A stretch of 64,000 bases of DNA from Mycobacterium sp. NS-7484 (GCF_001953975.1 NZ_MBEJ01000022.1:1-64000), one strand, 5' to 3'. Counted from the stretch's first letter, positions 29,078 to 38,927 are shown. Translations and numbers: made by a program. Notes: generated from the sequence alone by a model not told the origin.

Positions 29078-29545
29078 ATGGCTGTCAAGATCAAGCTCAC
29101 CCGGCTTGGCAAGATCCGCAACCCCCAGTACCGCATCGCCGTCGCCGACGCGCGCACCCGCCGCGAAGGCCGCGCCATCGAGGTCATCGGCCGCTACCAC
29201 CCCAAGGAAGAGCCGAGCCTGATCGAGATCGATTCGGAGCGCGCGCAGTACTGGCTGGGCGTCGGTGCGCAGCCCACCGAGCCGGTGCTGGCCCTGCTGA
29301 AGATCACCGGTGACTGGCAGAAGTTCAAGGGCCTGCCGGGCGCCGAGGGCACGCTGAAGGTCAAGGAGCCCAAGCCGTCCAAGCTGGACCTGTTCAACGC
29401 GGCACTGGCCGAGGCCGAGAGCGGCACCGGTGCCGCGGCCGTCACGCCGAAGAAGAAGAAGGCCCCGAAGAAGGATCAGCAGGACGAGGCCGCCGAGGCA
29501 CCTGCCGCCGAGGCCGCCGCTGACGAAGCCGCAAGCGAGAGCTGA
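29078..29545 (+). CDS. rpsP: 30S ribosomal protein S16
   Basis: Small-subunit assembly protein, 155 residues from ATG 29078 ([21 protein letters not shown]) with AAGGAG upstream. The S16 fold occupies about 1-115. The C-terminal approximately 40 residues are a mycobacterial extension with a KKKKAPKK cluster and Ala/Glu-rich tail. It heads the rpsP-khpA-rimM-trmD operon. An upstream open extension to 28856 is not coding because it contains the promoter and hairpin. Confidence 0.97.
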   Translation: MAVKIKLTRLGKIRNPQYRIAVADARTRREGRAIEVIGRYHPKEEPSLIEIDSERAQYWLGVGAQPTEPVLALLKITGDWQKFKGLPGAEGTLKVKEPKPSKLDLFNAALAEAESGTGAAAVTPKKKKAPKKDQQDEAAEAPAAEAAADEAASES

Positions 29546-29553
29546 GCATCGCA

Positions 29554-29796
29554 GTGAGTTCTGTCGTGGTCGACGCCGTCGAGCACCTGGTCCGCGGCAT
29601 CGTGGACAATCCCGACGACGTACGCGTCGACATGGTCACCAGCCGCCGTGGGCGGACCGTCGAGGTGCACGTGCACCCCGATGACCTGGGCAAGGTCATC
29701 GGCCGCGGCGGCCGCACCGCTACCGCGCTGCGCACCCTGGTCGCAGGCATCGGTGGACGCGGAATCCGCGTCGACGTGGTGGACACCGACCAGTAG
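29554..29796 (+). CDS. khpA: KH-domain RNA-binding protein KhpA
   Basis: 80-residue single KH domain protein (Rv2908c family). The GxxG loop is in [19 protein letters not shown] near 45-63. In Gram-positives KhpA pairs with KhpB and influences cell elongation and RNA stability. GTG start 8 bases after rpsP; always between rpsP and rimM in actinobacteria. Confidence 0.93.
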   Translation: MSSVVVDAVEHLVRGIVDNPDDVRVDMVTSRRGRTVEVHVHPDDLGKVIGRGGRTATALRTLVAGIGGRGIRVDVVDTDQ

Positions 29797-29806
29797 CGTC
29801 GGATCC

Positions 29807-30334
29807 ATGGACCTGGTTGTCGGGCGGGTTGTCAAAGCTCACGGCATTACCGGTGAGGTCGTCGTCGAGGTCCGTACCGACGACCCCGACGCCCGGTTCG
29901 CCCCCGGCGTGGCCCTTCGGGGCCGCGCCAAGGGGGGTGCCGAGCGCAATTTCTCCGTCGAGTCCGTACGCGATCACGCCGGCCGGCTGCTGATCCGGCT
30001 GGCCGGTGTCTCCGACCGCAACGCGGCCGATGAGTTGCGTGGCACGGTGTTCATCGTCGACACCGCCGACTTGCCCACCATCGATGATCCCGACGAGTTC
30101 TACGACCACGAGCTCGAAGGGATGCGGGTCGTCACGGTCGACGGCGCCGCGGTCGGAGTGGTTCGTGAGGTGCTGCACACCGCGGCCGGCGAGCTGTTGT
30201 CGGTCAAGGCCGACCCGGATGGCCGCGAAGTGCTGGTGCCCTTCGTCGGCGCCATCGTCACCTCGGTGTCCCGGGAAACCGGCACCGTCGTCATCGATCC
30301 CCCCGATGGTCTGCTGAACCTGGACCAGGTCTGA
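29807..30334 (+). CDS. rimM: Ribosome maturation factor RimM
   Basis: 16S rRNA processing factor acting on the 30S head, 175 residues from ATG 29807. N-terminal barrel [21 protein letters not shown]-terminal PRC-barrel from about 95 ([28 protein letters not shown]). Starts 10 bases after khpA in the operon; trmD follows 11 bases later. Confidence 0.95.
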   Translation: MDLVVGRVVKAHGITGEVVVEVRTDDPDARFAPGVALRGRAKGGAERNFSVESVRDHAGRLLIRLAGVSDRNAADELRGTVFIVDTADLPTIDDPDEFYDHELEGMRVVTVDGAAVGVVREVLHTAAGELLSVKADPDGREVLVPFVGAIVTSVSRETGTVVIDPPDGLLNLDQV

Positions 30335-30345
30335 CGGGCCACGTA

Positions 30346-31023
30346 GTGCGTATTGACGTCGTCACGATCTTCCCGGCCTACCTCGATCCGATCCGGCAGT
30401 CGTTGCCGGGCAAGGCGATCGAGGCCGGAATCCTCTCCGTGGCCGTCCACGACCTGCGGAACTGGACGCACGACGTGCACCGCTCGGTGGACGACTCGCC
30501 GTACGGCGGGGGCCCCGGCATGGTCATGAAGGCTCCGGTGTGGGGCGAGGCGCTCGACGAAATCTGTTCTGAGGACACGCTTCTGGTGGTTCCGACGCCG
30601 GCGGGCCGGTTGTTCACCCAGGCGACCGCCGAGCGGTGGAGTGCTGAGTCGCACCTGGTGTTCGCCTGTGGCCGGTACGAGGGGATCGACCAGCGGGTGG
30701 CCGATGATGCGGCCCGGCGGATGCGGGTCGAAGAGGTCTCGATCGGCGACTACGTGCTCAACGGCGGAGAGTCGGCCGCCTTGGTCATGATCGAGGCGGT
30801 GGTCCGGCTGATGCCCGACGTGTTGGGCAACCCTGCGTCGCACCAACAGGATTCCCACTCCGACGGCCTGCTCGAAGGGCCGAGTTACACCCGTCCGCAG
30901 AGCTGGCGGGGGCTCGACGTGCCCGATGTGCTGCTGTCCGGTGATCACGCCAAGGTCGCGGCCTGGCGTCATGAACAATCGCTGCACCGCACGCGCGAAC
31001 GTCGCCCGGATCTGCTCGAATGA
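30346..31023 (+). CDS. trmD: tRNA (guanine37-N1)-methyltransferase TrmD
   Basis: Forms m1G37 in tRNAs, preventing +1 frameshifting; dimer with a trefoil SAM site. 225 residues. [28 protein letters not shown] near 49-62, [12 protein letters not shown] near 107-118, [11 protein letters not shown] near 133-143, [10 protein letters not shown] near 170-179. GTG start. It is convergent with lppW 13 bases away. Confidence 0.96.
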   Translation: MRIDVVTIFPAYLDPIRQSLPGKAIEAGILSVAVHDLRNWTHDVHRSVDDSPYGGGPGMVMKAPVWGEALDEICSEDTLLVVPTPAGRLFTQATAERWSAESHLVFACGRYEGIDQRVADDAARRMRVEEVSIGDYVLNGGESAALVMIEAVVRLMPDVLGNPASHQQDSHSDGLLEGPSYTRPQSWRGLDVPDVLLSGDHAKVAAWRHEQSLHRTRERRPDLLE

Positions 31024-31036
31024 TCTGGTCGCGAGC

Positions 31037-31996
31037 CTAGATCCGGCCGCCGGGGAACATCGTCTTGACGGCGTCGGTGATGGTGGTGCGCGCGGTGGCG
31101 GCATTTGTCGGTTGCAGTGAACCGATCACCATGATGAAGCGACGATCGGGCCCGACCACACCGGTCGACAGGTGCATCCAGTCCGAACCGATACAGCACA
31201 TCCAACCCTGCTTGACCGCCACCGGTTCGGCGTAAAGGCCCTCAGGAATACCGAATCGCTGCGGGTACGTGCCGTCCGGTTGCGTGCCGTCGATGGCGTC
31301 CGGGGTCGACTGGGCCAGGTTGGACAGGATGACGTTGGCCTGTTCCGCGGGCAGGCCACCGCTGCCGTTCATCAACATGTCGTAGTAGCGCACCAGATCG
31401 GCCGCGGTGCTGATGGTGTTCCACCACCGACCGTCGTTGGGTCGACGCGTCGAAGCCAGGCCGTACCGAGCGGCCACCCGCTCGACGATCGCGCTGCCGC
31501 CACTGCGGTACCAGAACACCTCGGCGGCACTGTCGTCCGATGATCGCAGCATCACGTCGAGGTTCTCGCGATCCTCGGGGCTCAGGACCGTCTCGCCCTT
31601 GGCTTCCTGCAACAGCAGATCGTCGGCGATGAACAGCTTGACCACCGAGGCGATCGCGATGGCAGTCTGGTTTCCGTTCGAGACCAGCTGGCCGGTGTTG
31701 CGGTCGAGTACCAGCACGGTGATGTCGGCACCGGCCTCGGCGGCATTCTCGGTGGCCTGCTGTGCGCGGTCCTCAAGGCCGTCGAACGACGGTGCAGGTT
31801 CGCCGGGGGACGCTTCGGGCAGGGGGGCCATGTTGCCCTGAGGTGCGACGACGGTCAGCTGTGGCGCGGCGGGATCGTACGGAGGAGTGCCGTATACCCG
31901 GGCTTCGCAGCCCGTGACCGTCACGCCGGCGATGGCCACGATCGCCGTCACGCCGGCTGCGCCCGCCACTGTGAGTCTCGACGGCCGCCGTCGCAT
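31037..31996 (-). CDS. lppW: Lipoprotein LppW, beta-lactamase-like fold
   Basis: 319-residue lipoprotein from ATG 31996 with AAGGAGG immediately upstream. Lipobox VTGC, Cys30. The body resembles class A beta-lactamase/PBP-like serine hydrolases: SVVK (SxxK-type) in IAIASVVKLFIADDLL, SDDS in MLRSSDDSAAEVFWY, KQG in VAVKQGWMC. These are partial matches to the catalytic triad motifs, so activity is uncertain. The open frame extends far upstream, but that part is the rplS promoter region. Orthologue Rv2905 is in the same place. Confidence 0.85.
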   Translation of the reverse strand: MRRRPSRLTVAGAAGVTAIVAIAGVTVTGCEARVYGTPPYDPAAPQLTVVAPQGNMAPLPEASPGEPAPSFDGLEDRAQQATENAAEAGADITVLVLDRNTGQLVSNGNQTAIAIASVVKLFIADDLLLQEAKGETVLSPEDRENLDVMLRSSDDSAAEVFWYRSGGSAIVERVAARYGLASTRRPNDGRWWNTISTAADLVRYYDMLMNGSGGLPAEQANVILSNLAQSTPDAIDGTQPDGTYPQRFGIPEGLYAEPVAVKQGWMCCIGSDWMHLSTGVVGPDRRFIMVIGSLQPTNAATARTTITDAVKTMFPGGRI

Positions 31997-32319
31997 GGTC
32001 CTCCTTGAACCGTCGATCACATCTGATGGGCTTGTCGCACCGGCACATCGGTGGCTGCAGCGTAACTGTTCGCGCCGCTGAGCGCTTAGTGGGTCCGGCT
32101 CGAAGTATGCTTGCCCAGCGCTGTGGAGGTTCCACGCAGACTCGCCGGATTTCACGGTATGGGGACCCGTCTGGCACAATTGAGCAGTTGTCTGCGTAGG
32201 ACTGGGCCGGCTTGCCCGCGTTCCGCTGCGAGATACACCCCGATACACCCGAAAATAGCTTCGGCTGCGCGGTTTGTGCGCGCCCGGCCGGAGCCGCGAA
32301 CAACAAGGAAGTGTCACCG
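31997..32319. other. 323-base divergent region between lppW and rplS
   Basis: No gene seen. Contains the lppW ribosome-binding sequence at its left edge, the rplS promoter at about 32151-32195 and a GC-rich leader of about 135 bases before rplS. Confidence 0.6.
32151..32195 (+). promoter_or_regulatory. rplS promoter, element shared with rpsP
   Basis: TTCACG (32151-32156), 18-base spacer, extended -10 TGGCACAAT ending at 32180, then TGTCTGC at 32189-32195. TCTGGCACAATTG (32170-32182) is identical to the element at 28937. Confidence 0.55.
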
Positions 32320-32661
32320 ATGAACACGCTGGACTTCGTCGATCAGGCGTCGCTGCGCGACGACATCCCGACCTTCAGCCCCGGCGACACCGTCAATGTG
32401 CACGTGAAGGTGATCGAGGGCTCCAAGGAGCGCATCCAGGTTTTCAAGGGCGTCGTGATCCGTCGCCAGGGTGGCGGCATCCGCGAGACCTTCACCGTGC
32501 GCAAGGAAAGCTACGGCGTCGGCGTCGAGCGGACCTTCCCGGTGCATTCGCCCAACATCGATCACATCGATGTCGTGACCCGCGGTGACGTGCGTCGCGC
32601 CAAGCTCTACTACCTGCGCGAACTGCGCGGTAAGAAGGCGAAGATCAAGGAAAAGCGCTGA
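32320..32661 (+). CDS. rplS: 50S ribosomal protein L19
   Basis: 113 residues from ATG 32320: [32 protein letters not shown]19 signature [12 protein letters not shown] at the C-terminus. AAGGAAG upstream. A long in-frame extension to 32212 is untranslated leader. It precedes lepB as in all mycobacteria. Confidence 0.97.
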   Translation: MNTLDFVDQASLRDDIPTFSPGDTVNVHVKVIEGSKERIQVFKGVVIRRQGGGIRETFTVRKESYGVGVERTFPVHSPNIDHIDVVTRGDVRRAKLYYLRELRGKKAKIKEKR

Positions 32662-32715
32662 GCGCGCTGCTCCGCCTGACGAAGCTTTCGTCGCGGGACC
32701 GGTCACGACGCTCGC

Positions 32716-32721
32716 TACTGT
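32716..32721 (+). promoter_or_regulatory. -10 element (TACTGT) for leaderless lepB
   Basis: TANNNT hexamer 7 bases before the GTG at 32729, no ribosome-binding site between. Confidence 0.45.
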
Positions 32722-32728
32722 GGTGCCT

Positions 32729-33571
32729 GTGACCAGACCCACCGACTCCGCCGACGCATCCTCGGAGGGCGGCCTCGACTCCGATTCCGAATCCGCGGCT
32801 CCCGCCGCAGACGAATCGCCGGAAGAGTCTCCCAAGAGCAAGCATTCCACCGCCCGCGAGATTGCCATTCTGGCCGGCATTGCGCTGGTGCTCTATTACG
32901 TGACGCTGACGTTCATCGCGCGTCCCTACCTGATTCCGTCGGAATCGATGGAGCCGACGCTGCACGGCTGCCCCGGCTGCGTGGGGGACCGGATCATGGT
33001 CGACAAGCTCACCTACCGGTTCTCCGAACCCGAGCCCGGTGACGTCGTGGTGTTCAAGGGCCCGCCGTCGTGGAACATCGGGTACAAGTCGATCCGCTCG
33101 GACAACACCGCCATCCGTTGGGTGCAGAACGCCCTGTCGTTCGTGGGGTTCGTGCCGCCGGACGAGAACGACCTGGTCAAAAGGGTGATCGCGGTGGGTG
33201 GTCAGACCGTGCAGTGCCGGGCGGACACGGGGCTGACGGTCGACGGTAAGCAGTTGAACGAGCCGTACCTGGATCCGGCCACCATGATGGCCGACCCGAA
33301 TGTCTATCCCTGTCTGGGCAATGAGTTCGGCCCGGTGACCGTGCCTGCGGACCGACTGTGGGTGATGGGGGACAACCGGACCCACTCGGCCGATTCGCGG
33401 GTGCACTGCAGCAACCTGCCCGCCGATGCGCGTGAGGGGCTGCTGTGTACCGGTGACCCGATGGCCGGCACGGTTCCGGTGGAGAATGTCATCGGAAAGG
33501 CACGGTTCATCGCCTGGCCGCCGTCTCGATGGGGCGGCATCAACGGCGTGAACCCACAGACCGACTCCTAG
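32729..33571 (+). CDS. lepB: Signal peptidase I
   Basis: Membrane-bound serine/lysine protease cleaving signal peptides, 280 residues from GTG 32729. Acidic/Ser-rich cytosolic N-terminus to about 42, transmembrane helix about 47-65, then [11 protein letters not shown] with catalytic Ser73, [14 protein letters not shown] with Lys151, and [11 protein letters not shown] near 221-231. CPGC and a later Cys pair are in the outer domain, as in mycobacterial LepB. Single copy in this region. Confidence 0.95.
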   Translation: MTRPTDSADASSEGGLDSDSESAAPAADESPEESPKSKHSTAREIAILAGIALVLYYVTLTFIARPYLIPSESMEPTLHGCPGCVGDRIMVDKLTYRFSEPEPGDVVVFKGPPSWNIGYKSIRSDNTAIRWVQNALSFVGFVPPDENDLVKRVIAVGGQTVQCRADTGLTVDGKQLNEPYLDPATMMADPNVYPCLGNEFGPVTVPADRLWVMGDNRTHSADSRVHCSNLPADAREGLLCTGDPMAGTVPVENVIGKARFIAWPPSRWGGINGVNPQTDS

Positions 33572-33582
33572 GGAGCTGCCCT

Positions 33583-34380
33583 GTGCCGCCAGTGGCGAAG
33601 ACGTCGTGGCCGCCTCGAACGGTGATCCGCAGATCATCCGGCCTACGCACCCTGGAATCCGCGCTGTACCGCAACGGTCTCGGCCCGGTCGCCGGGGTGG
33701 ACGAGGTGGGACGGGGCGCCTGCGCCGGTCCTCTGGTGGTGGCGGCCTGCGTATTGGGTCCGAACCGGATGGACAGCCTGGTTTCCCTCGACGATTCCAA
33801 GAAGCTGGGCCCGGCGGAGCGGGAGCGACTTTTCCCCCTGATCCGCCGCTACGCCCTGGCCTATCACGTGGTGTTCATCCCGTCGGCCGAAGTGGATCGC
33901 CTCGGCGTGCACAGGGCCAATATCGAGGGCATGCGCCGTGCGGTGGCCGGTTTGTCGGTGCGACCTGGATATGTGTTGTCCGACGGGTTCCGGGTGCCGG
34001 GGTTGGCAGTGCCGTCTCTGCCGGTGATCGGGGGCGACGCCGCCGCAGCCTGCATCGCGGCCGCCAGTGTGCTGGCGAAGGTGAGTCGGGACCGGTTGAT
34101 GGTCGACATGGAGCAGCACCACCCCGGGTACGGGTTCGCCGAACATAAGGGGTACAGCACCCCGGCACACTCGGCGGCGTTGGCGGAGTTGGGGCCGTGT
34201 GGGGAGCACCGCTACTCGTATGTGAACGTGCGGCGGGCCGCAGAGACAGCAGGAGTGCGGCGGGCCGCAGAGACGGCGGGGGTGCGGCGGGATATGGCAC
34301 CAATGCGGCATGCTGAAGTGGCGTACGGAAAGATGGGCGACAAGGCACCAGCACAACGAGAAGGACTGCACACCAGATGA
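33583..34380 (+). CDS. rnhB: Ribonuclease HII
   Basis: Removes ribonucleotides from DNA-RNA junctions, 265 residues. [18 protein letters not shown] gives the D-E-G-R-G active site; SDGF and [21 protein letters not shown] carry the other acidic residues. GTG 33583 has GGGAG 7 bases upstream; GTG 33592 matches the orthologue start better but is too far from that site. The C-terminal approximately 50 residues are non-conserved and include a tandem RRAAETAGV repeat. The stop overlaps the DUF2469 start (ATGA). Confidence 0.94.
   Translation: MPPVAKTSWPPRTVIRRSSGLRTLESALYRNGLGPVAGVDEVGRGACAGPLVVAACVLGPNRMDSLVSLDDSKKLGPAERERLFPLIRRYALAYHVVFIPSAEVDRLGVHRANIEGMRRAVAGLSVRPGYVLSDGFRVPGLAVPSLPVIGGDAAAACIAAASVLAKVSRDRLMVDMEQHHPGYGFAEHKGYSTPAHSAALAELGPCGEHRYSYVNVRRAAETAGVRRAAETAGVRRDMAPMRHAEVAYGKMGDKAPAQREGLHTR
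34228..34291 (+). repeat. 27-base tandem repeat in the rnhB 3' end
   Basis: Units 34228-34254 and 34255-34281 plus a partial third (34282-34291), encoding VRRAAETAG twice. In frame, in the dispensable tail. Confidence 0.75.
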
Positions 34381-34682
34381 GCGCCGAGGATCTCGAGAAG
34401 TACGAAACCGAGATGGAGCTCTCGCTGTACCGCGAATACAAGGACATCGTCGGGCAGTTCAGCTACGTCGTGGAGACCGAGCGCCGGTTTTACCTGGCCA
34501 ACAGCGTGGAGTTGATTCCGCGCAACTCCGAGGGCGAGGTGTACTTCGAGTTGCGGCTCGCCGATGCCTGGGTGTGGGACATGTACCGCCCGGCCCGGTT
34601 CGTCAAGCAGGTGCGGGTCATCACCTTCAAGGACGTGAACATCGAAGAGGTGGAGAAGCCGGAACTGCGGTTGCCGGAGTAG
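34377..34682 (+). CDS. DUF2469 family protein
   Basis: 101-residue acidic protein conserved across actinobacteria directly after rnhB (Rv2901c family). [25 protein letters not shown] at the N-terminus, [31 protein letters not shown] in the second half. Function unknown. ATG overlaps the rnhB stop. Convergent with a dienelactone hydrolase gene 8 bases away. Confidence 0.9.
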   Translation: MSAEDLEKYETEMELSLYREYKDIVGQFSYVVETERRFYLANSVELIPRNSEGEVYFELRLADAWVWDMYRPARFVKQVRVITFKDVNIEEVEKPELRLPE

Positions 34683-34690
34683 CGGCCGGC

Positions 34691-35395
34691 TCAGCCGGAT
34701 TTGGCGGTCAGATGTTCACCGAAGAAGGTGAACACCCGGGACCACGCATCGGCAGTGGCTGCCTCGTTGTAGCCGAAACCGGTGATCCGCAGAAACGACT
34801 GCCCCGGTAGCTGGTTGGCGAAGCTGTGGCCGGCATCGGGATAGATCTTGATGTCGGCCGCGATGTTCTTGTCGTCGACGACGCGCTGCAATCGACCCGG
34901 GGCGCCGACGCCCATCGGGTCGCGGCGTCCGAAGCTGGCCACGATCGGGCACGAGGCGTCCAAGGTCTGGTCGAGCCGACGCGGCAGCGGTGTGCCGTAG
35001 AACGGTGCCGACGCGGCAAATCCCTTGGGCCCCATGAGCAGTGCGAACTGTCCGCCCATGCAGAAGCCGGCGATGCCGATGGTCCCGGTGCACTGTGGAT
35101 GCTCGCGCAGGTGGTCCCGGGCGGCCAGGATGTCGTCGAGTGCCCGGCCACGCTGGGTCAGCAGGTCGCGGAACACACGGGTGATACATCTGGCCCGGCC
35201 GCCGCGGGAGTACAGGTTCGGGGTGAGCGCGAGATAGCCGGCGGCCGCCACGCGTTCGGAGATCGCCTCGTTGTCCGGGCCGTAGCCGATCGCATCATGA
35301 ATTATCACCACACCCGGCCACGGCCCTCCACCAGCGGGGATTCCGAGCAGGGCATCGATCGAACCGGCCGGGGTGTCCACGGTGATCGTCGTCAC
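34691..35395 (-). CDS. Dienelactone hydrolase family protein
   Basis: 234-residue alpha/beta hydrolase. Nucleophile elbow GFCMGG near 109-114 uses Cys, as in true dienelactone hydrolases; the later Asp (RRDPMG near 157) and His (DAGHSFAN near 188) complete a Cys-Asp-His triad. It could act on chlorocatechol-derived lactones or other esters; nothing nearby fixes the substrate. GTG start preceded by a TACTCT -10 (35403-35408, minus) with a 7-base spacer, suggesting a leaderless transcript. Confidence 0.85.
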   Translation of the reverse strand: MTTITVDTPAGSIDALLGIPAGGGPWPGVVIIHDAIGYGPDNEAISERVAAAGYLALTPNLYSRGGRARCITRVFRDLLTQRGRALDDILAARDHLREHPQCTGTIGIAGFCMGGQFALLMGPKGFAASAPFYGTPLPRRLDQTLDASCPIVASFGRRDPMGVGAPGRLQRVVDDKNIAADIKIYPDAGHSFANQLPGQSFLRITGFGYNEAATADAWSRVFTFFGEHLTAKSG

Positions 35396-35402
35396 CCGAC
35401 CG

Positions 35403-35408
35403 AGAGTA
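35403..35408 (-). promoter_or_regulatory. -10 element (TACTCT) for the dienelactone hydrolase gene
   Basis: TANNNT hexamer 7 bases before the GTG on the minus strand, with no ribosome-binding site. Confidence 0.4.
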
Positions 35409-35419
35409 GCGGCTGCCGG

Positions 35420-36877
35420 TCAGGTTCCGCAGAACGTGCGGTAGGCACCGAAGTCGGGGGGTGCGGGGGCGGCATAGCGTTCGAGACCCGGGCGCTGCCG
35501 GTACGGGGACGCGAGGGCTGCCATGAGGTCGTTCAGCGGTGCTAGGTCATTGTCGTTCGACGCCGCGACGAGTGCTTCCTCGACGAGGTGGTTGCGGGGG
35601 ATGTAGAGCGGATTGACCCGGTCCATCGCCTCGGCATCGGGATGCAGCGCAAGCCAACGCGGGCACCAGCCGTCGAAGCCGGGCCGGTCGAACAACGACT
35701 CGTCTTCACCACGGGCCATCCGGGCGAGCGCACGCCACGATGAGGTGTAGTCGATGCGGTGCTGGTGCAGCAGCGCCAGGAAGTCCTCGATGACGGGTTT
35801 CGCAATCGTGTCATCGGTACCGGCGCGCAGTCCGAGCTTGGCTCGCATACCGGCCGTCCAGGCGCTGTCGAACTGTGGGCCGAACCCGTGCAATGCCTCG
35901 GTGGCGACTTCCACAGCCCGCTCGGAGTCCTCGGCCAAGAGGGGCAGCAGGGTCTCGGCGAAGCGGGCCAGGTTCCAGGCGGCTACGGTGGGCTGGTTGC
36001 CGTAGGCGTACCTGCCGCCCTGGTCGATCGAGCTGAATACCGTTGCGGGATCGAAGGTTTCCATGAAGGCACAGGGGCCGTAGTCGATGGTCTCCCCGGA
36101 GATCGTCATGTTGTCGGTGTTCATCACGCCGTGCACGAATCCGACCAGCATCCACTGCGCGAGCAGCTCGGCCTGTGCCGAGACGACCGCCTCGTACAAC
36201 GCCAGGTACGGGTTCTCGGCATCGGCTGCATGGGGATGGTGCCGGGTGATGGCGTGGTCGGCCAGCCGACGCAGCAGTTCGGTGTCGCCGACGGTTACGA
36301 CGGCGTACTGGAAGCTGCCGACGCGCAAGTGGCTGGCGGCGATGCGGGCCAGGACCGCGCCGGGCAGCAGCGTTTCGCGGCGGACTTCCCGGCCGGTGGC
36401 CACGACGGCCAGCGACCGGGTGGTCGGTATGCCCATGGCGTGCATCGACTCGCTGACGATGTACTCACGCAGCATGGGTCCGACGGCGGCCAGGCCGTCG
36501 CCGCCGCGAGCGAAGGGGGTGCGCCCGGACCCCTTGAGGTGAAGGTCGCGGAGCCGATCCCCGGGGCCGACGAATTCACCCAGCAGCAGTGCGCGGCCAT
36601 CGCCGAGGCGAGGGACGTATCCGCCGAACTGATGGCCGGCGTAGGCCTGCGCCACCGGGGTGGCGCCGGAGGGGACGACGGTGCCCACCAGTAGGCCGAG
36701 GCCTTCGGGGCTGCGCAACCAGCCGGCGTCGAGCCCGAGGTCGTCGGCCAGCGGCTCGTTGAGCACCAGCAGTCGCGGCGCCGGGGCGGCCTCGGCCTGC
36801 CACGCGACGGCCATTTCGGGCAGCGCGTCGGCGAAGCGGTTGTCCAGCGCGACGGTCGAGTTGGGGGCGACGCTCAC
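35420..36877 (-). CDS. selO: Protein adenylyltransferase SelO (YdiU/UPF0061)
   Basis: Pseudokinase that AMPylates Ser/Thr/Tyr of redox proteins, 485 residues. Family motifs: [23 protein letters not shown] near 78-100, [30 protein letters not shown] near 114-143, [28 protein letters not shown] near 248-275, [12 protein letters not shown] near 287-298. The C-terminus YRTFCGT retains one Cys in place of the Sec/Cys motif of eukaryotic SelO. GTG start with a TAGGCT -10 exactly 6 bases upstream, leaderless. It lies 24 bases upstream of the dienelactone hydrolase gene on the same strand. Confidence 0.93.
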   Translation of the reverse strand: MSVAPNSTVALDNRFADALPEMAVAWQAEAAPAPRLLVLNEPLADDLGLDAGWLRSPEGLGLLVGTVVPSGATPVAQAYAGHQFGGYVPRLGDGRALLLGEFVGPGDRLRDLHLKGSGRTPFARGGDGLAAVGPMLREYIVSESMHAMGIPTTRSLAVVATGREVRRETLLPGAVLARIAASHLRVGSFQYAVVTVGDTELLRRLADHAITRHHPHAADAENPYLALYEAVVSAQAELLAQWMLVGFVHGVMNTDNMTISGETIDYGPCAFMETFDPATVFSSIDQGGRYAYGNQPTVAAWNLARFAETLLPLLAEDSERAVEVATEALHGFGPQFDSAWTAGMRAKLGLRAGTDDTIAKPVIEDFLALLHQHRIDYTSSWRALARMARGEDESLFDRPGFDGWCPRWLALHPDAEAMDRVNPLYIPRNHLVEEALVAASNDNDLAPLNDLMAALASPYRQRPGLERYAAPAPPDFGAYRTFCGT

Positions 36878-36883
36878 CCTTCG

Positions 36884-36889
36884 AGCCTA
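36884..36889 (-). promoter_or_regulatory. -10 element (TAGGCT) for leaderless selO
   Basis: Exact TANNNT hexamer 6 bases upstream of the GTG start on the minus strand; same hexamer and spacing as at ffh. Confidence 0.5.
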
Positions 36890-36896
36890 CGGAGCC

Positions 36897-37283
36897 TCAG
36901 AGGCTGCCCAGGTCGTCGGGCACATCGACGGCGTACTGCTGAAGCACGTCGAGGGGAATCAGCTCCAGGGTGCGTTCGTGGGTGGCGGCCAACACGACCG
37001 GGGCGGCCTGGCCGTCATGGTGGGCCCGCAGCCAGTTGGCCGCCGTGACGCACCACCGGTCTCCGGGTGCCAGGCCGGGGAAGCGGAAATGCGGGGCCGG
37101 GGTCGACAGGTCATTGCCGATCGACCGCTGATGTTCCAGGAATTCGGTGGTCACCACGGCACAGATGGTGTGCCGGCCCGCGTCGGCGTCACCGGTCGAG
37201 CAGCACCCGTCGCGGTAGAAGCCGGTGAGCGGGTCGGTGCTGCACTCTTCGAGCGGGCCTCCGAGCACATTGCGATCAGCCAT
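36897..37283 (-). CDS. DUF2237 family protein
   Basis: 128 residues from ATG 37283. DUF2237 signature: NVLGGPLEECSTDPLTGFYRDGCCSTGDADAGRH and a following FPGLAPGDRWCVTAANWLRA, with several conserved Cys suggesting metal or redox chemistry. Function unknown. It starts 4 bases after the pucR-like stop on the same strand; a CATACT sequence 6 bases upstream could be an internal leaderless -10. Confidence 0.85.
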   Translation of the reverse strand: MADRNVLGGPLEECSTDPLTGFYRDGCCSTGDADAGRHTICAVVTTEFLEHQRSIGNDLSTPAPHFRFPGLAPGDRWCVTAANWLRAHHDGQAAPVVLAATHERTLELIPLDVLQQYAVDVPDDLGSL

Positions 37284-37287
37284 CGGA

Positions 37288-38883
37288 TCAGTATGGCGCG
37301 GCGCTGCGTTGCGCATCGAGTACCAGCAGCGCGACGTGCAGCGAGGTCATCGATTCGCCGTCGTCGAGGTTCACGCCCAACCGCCGTTCGATCGAGGCGA
37401 GCCGGCTGTAGAGCGCCGGGCGGCTCATGTGGAGTCGCTTGGCCAGTGCCGACTTGTTGCCGGCGAGCTCCAGGTAGCCGCGTAACACGGCCACGTCGTC
37501 GCTGTCCTGCTCGGCATCGTGGATCAGCAGGTCCTTGAGTTCGGTCTCGGCGAACGTCTGAACCCGCGGATCGTCGAGCAGGAGGGTGATCAGACCGCGC
37601 AACCGGACGTCGGAGGCACGCACGAACGGGCGCGGCAAATCCGACATGGACGCCGCCACCTCGGCGACATGGGCCGCTTCGCGTAGGCCGTGGACCGCGT
37701 CGGCGAACGCGCCGGCACTGCTGCCGACGGCGATCACGACCTTGTCGGCGTCGCCGCCGCGGGCGATGGCCTCCCGCCAGCCCTCGGCCAACCGGGTCAA
37801 CGTGGTGTCCATGCCGGCCCCGCGCCGCGGGTTCATGGCCAGCACCAGACCGATCTCACCGTCCCGGCGAACCGAGCAGATCGCGCTGTGCCCTTGGGAT
37901 TTCACGCTGTGGGTGACCGCATCGAGGATGCGGATGTTGCGGCGCTGGGTGCTGACGGGATCGAGCCGGTCCGGTGGTGCGCCCACCCGGACGGTGGCCG
38001 GCAGGTAGGACCCGGCGGCCCGCAGGCCCAGCGCCAGTGCCCGGGCATTGGCTTCGCGGTCGTCGGAAATCCGGCCGCCCAACACGTCGTCGATCAACCC
38101 GCTCTGCGCCTGGTGCTCGAGCCCGGACCGACCCCGCTCGGCCATCCGATGCAGGGCCAGTGCCTGCGCGGCCCGTTCGAGCACCATCTTGGTTTTGGCC
38201 GGAGCGACCGGCGCGTGCGGAACGATGAGCCGCCCCCATTCCTCGGCGCGCGGGCCGACGGCGGTGGTTGCCCATGGCTCGGTCATCGCCCGGGACCGAC
38301 GTTGCCAGTCGGTGAGCACGGTGGTGGCCGCCTCGCCACGCGGTGAGATCGCCAGCACCTGCCGGGACAGATCCTCCAGCACCACCGATTCGTCGATCAT
38401 CTCGGCGGCTGCGCGCACGATGTCGGCCATCGACGGGCGTTTCATGCTGAGCTCGGTGAAGGTCTGGTGGGTGCGGTGGGCGAACTCGAGTTCCTCGTAC
38501 TGGTCGGCGACGATGAGCCGGTGCACCGCCTCGGTGACCTCGACGAACTTCGTCTCCCGGTGCAGCACCACCAGCGCCAGTCCGAGCGTCTGAGCCATGC
38601 TGCCGACGCTGGGCGGAAGCGATTGGACCCGGGTACCGAGTTCCACCACCACGCCGACGACACCCGCCCGCTGCATCCGGCGCAGGTAGTCGCGCGGCGC
38701 AGCGCACAACGCCGCGCCGGTGGTGAGCACCAACTCGCCGCCCTGCAGCAGACCGGCGAGGTCGGGCATGTCGCTGACGTGGACCCAGCGCACCGGGCGG
38801 TCCAGTTGCTGGGCACTGAGCACCTCGGGCTCGCCGGCCTGCACCACCGGGAGCCCGACGATGTCGCGGACGGTAGGGATCAT
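37288..38883 (-). CDS. PucR/CdaR family transcriptional regulator
   Basis: 531 residues from ATG 38883. N-terminal PucR ligand-sensing domain (IPTVRDIVGLPVVQAGEPEVLSAQQLDRPVRWVHVSD), a middle GGDEF-like CdaR region, and a C-terminal helix-turn-helix (YLELAGNKSALAKRLHMSRPALYSRLASIERRLGVNL). Such regulators control purine, amino-acid or GABA catabolism and are usually encoded next to targets. It is divergent from the mmsA/aminotransferase pair and so probably governs it. A short dyad, TTACA-AAG-TGTAA, sits 1 base from its start. The frame remains open 96 bases upstream, but that stretch contains the dyad. Confidence 0.88.
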   Translation of the reverse strand: MIPTVRDIVGLPVVQAGEPEVLSAQQLDRPVRWVHVSDMPDLAGLLQGGELVLTTGAALCAAPRDYLRRMQRAGVVGVVVELGTRVQSLPPSVGSMAQTLGLALVVLHRETKFVEVTEAVHRLIVADQYEELEFAHRTHQTFTELSMKRPSMADIVRAAAEMIDESVVLEDLSRQVLAISPRGEAATTVLTDWQRRSRAMTEPWATTAVGPRAEEWGRLIVPHAPVAPAKTKMVLERAAQALALHRMAERGRSGLEHQAQSGLIDDVLGGRISDDREANARALALGLRAAGSYLPATVRVGAPPDRLDPVSTQRRNIRILDAVTHSVKSQGHSAICSVRRDGEIGLVLAMNPRRGAGMDTTLTRLAEGWREAIARGGDADKVVIAVGSSAGAFADAVHGLREAAHVAEVAASMSDLPRPFVRASDVRLRGLITLLLDDPRVQTFAETELKDLLIHDAEQDSDDVAVLRGYLELAGNKSALAKRLHMSRPALYSRLASIERRLGVNLDDGESMTSLHVALLVLDAQRSAAPY

Positions 38884-38884
38884 T

Positions 38885-38897
38885 TTACAAAGTGTAA
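38885..38897. promoter_or_regulatory. Dyad TTACA-AAG-TGTAA in the pucR-like/mmsA divergent region
   Basis: Perfect 5-base inverted repeat with 3-base spacer immediately upstream of the regulator start and 100 bases before mmsA. Candidate autoregulatory operator. Confidence 0.35.
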
Positions 38898-38927
38898 TAA
38901 ATCTGGAGTTCTGCCTTACGGGATGTT

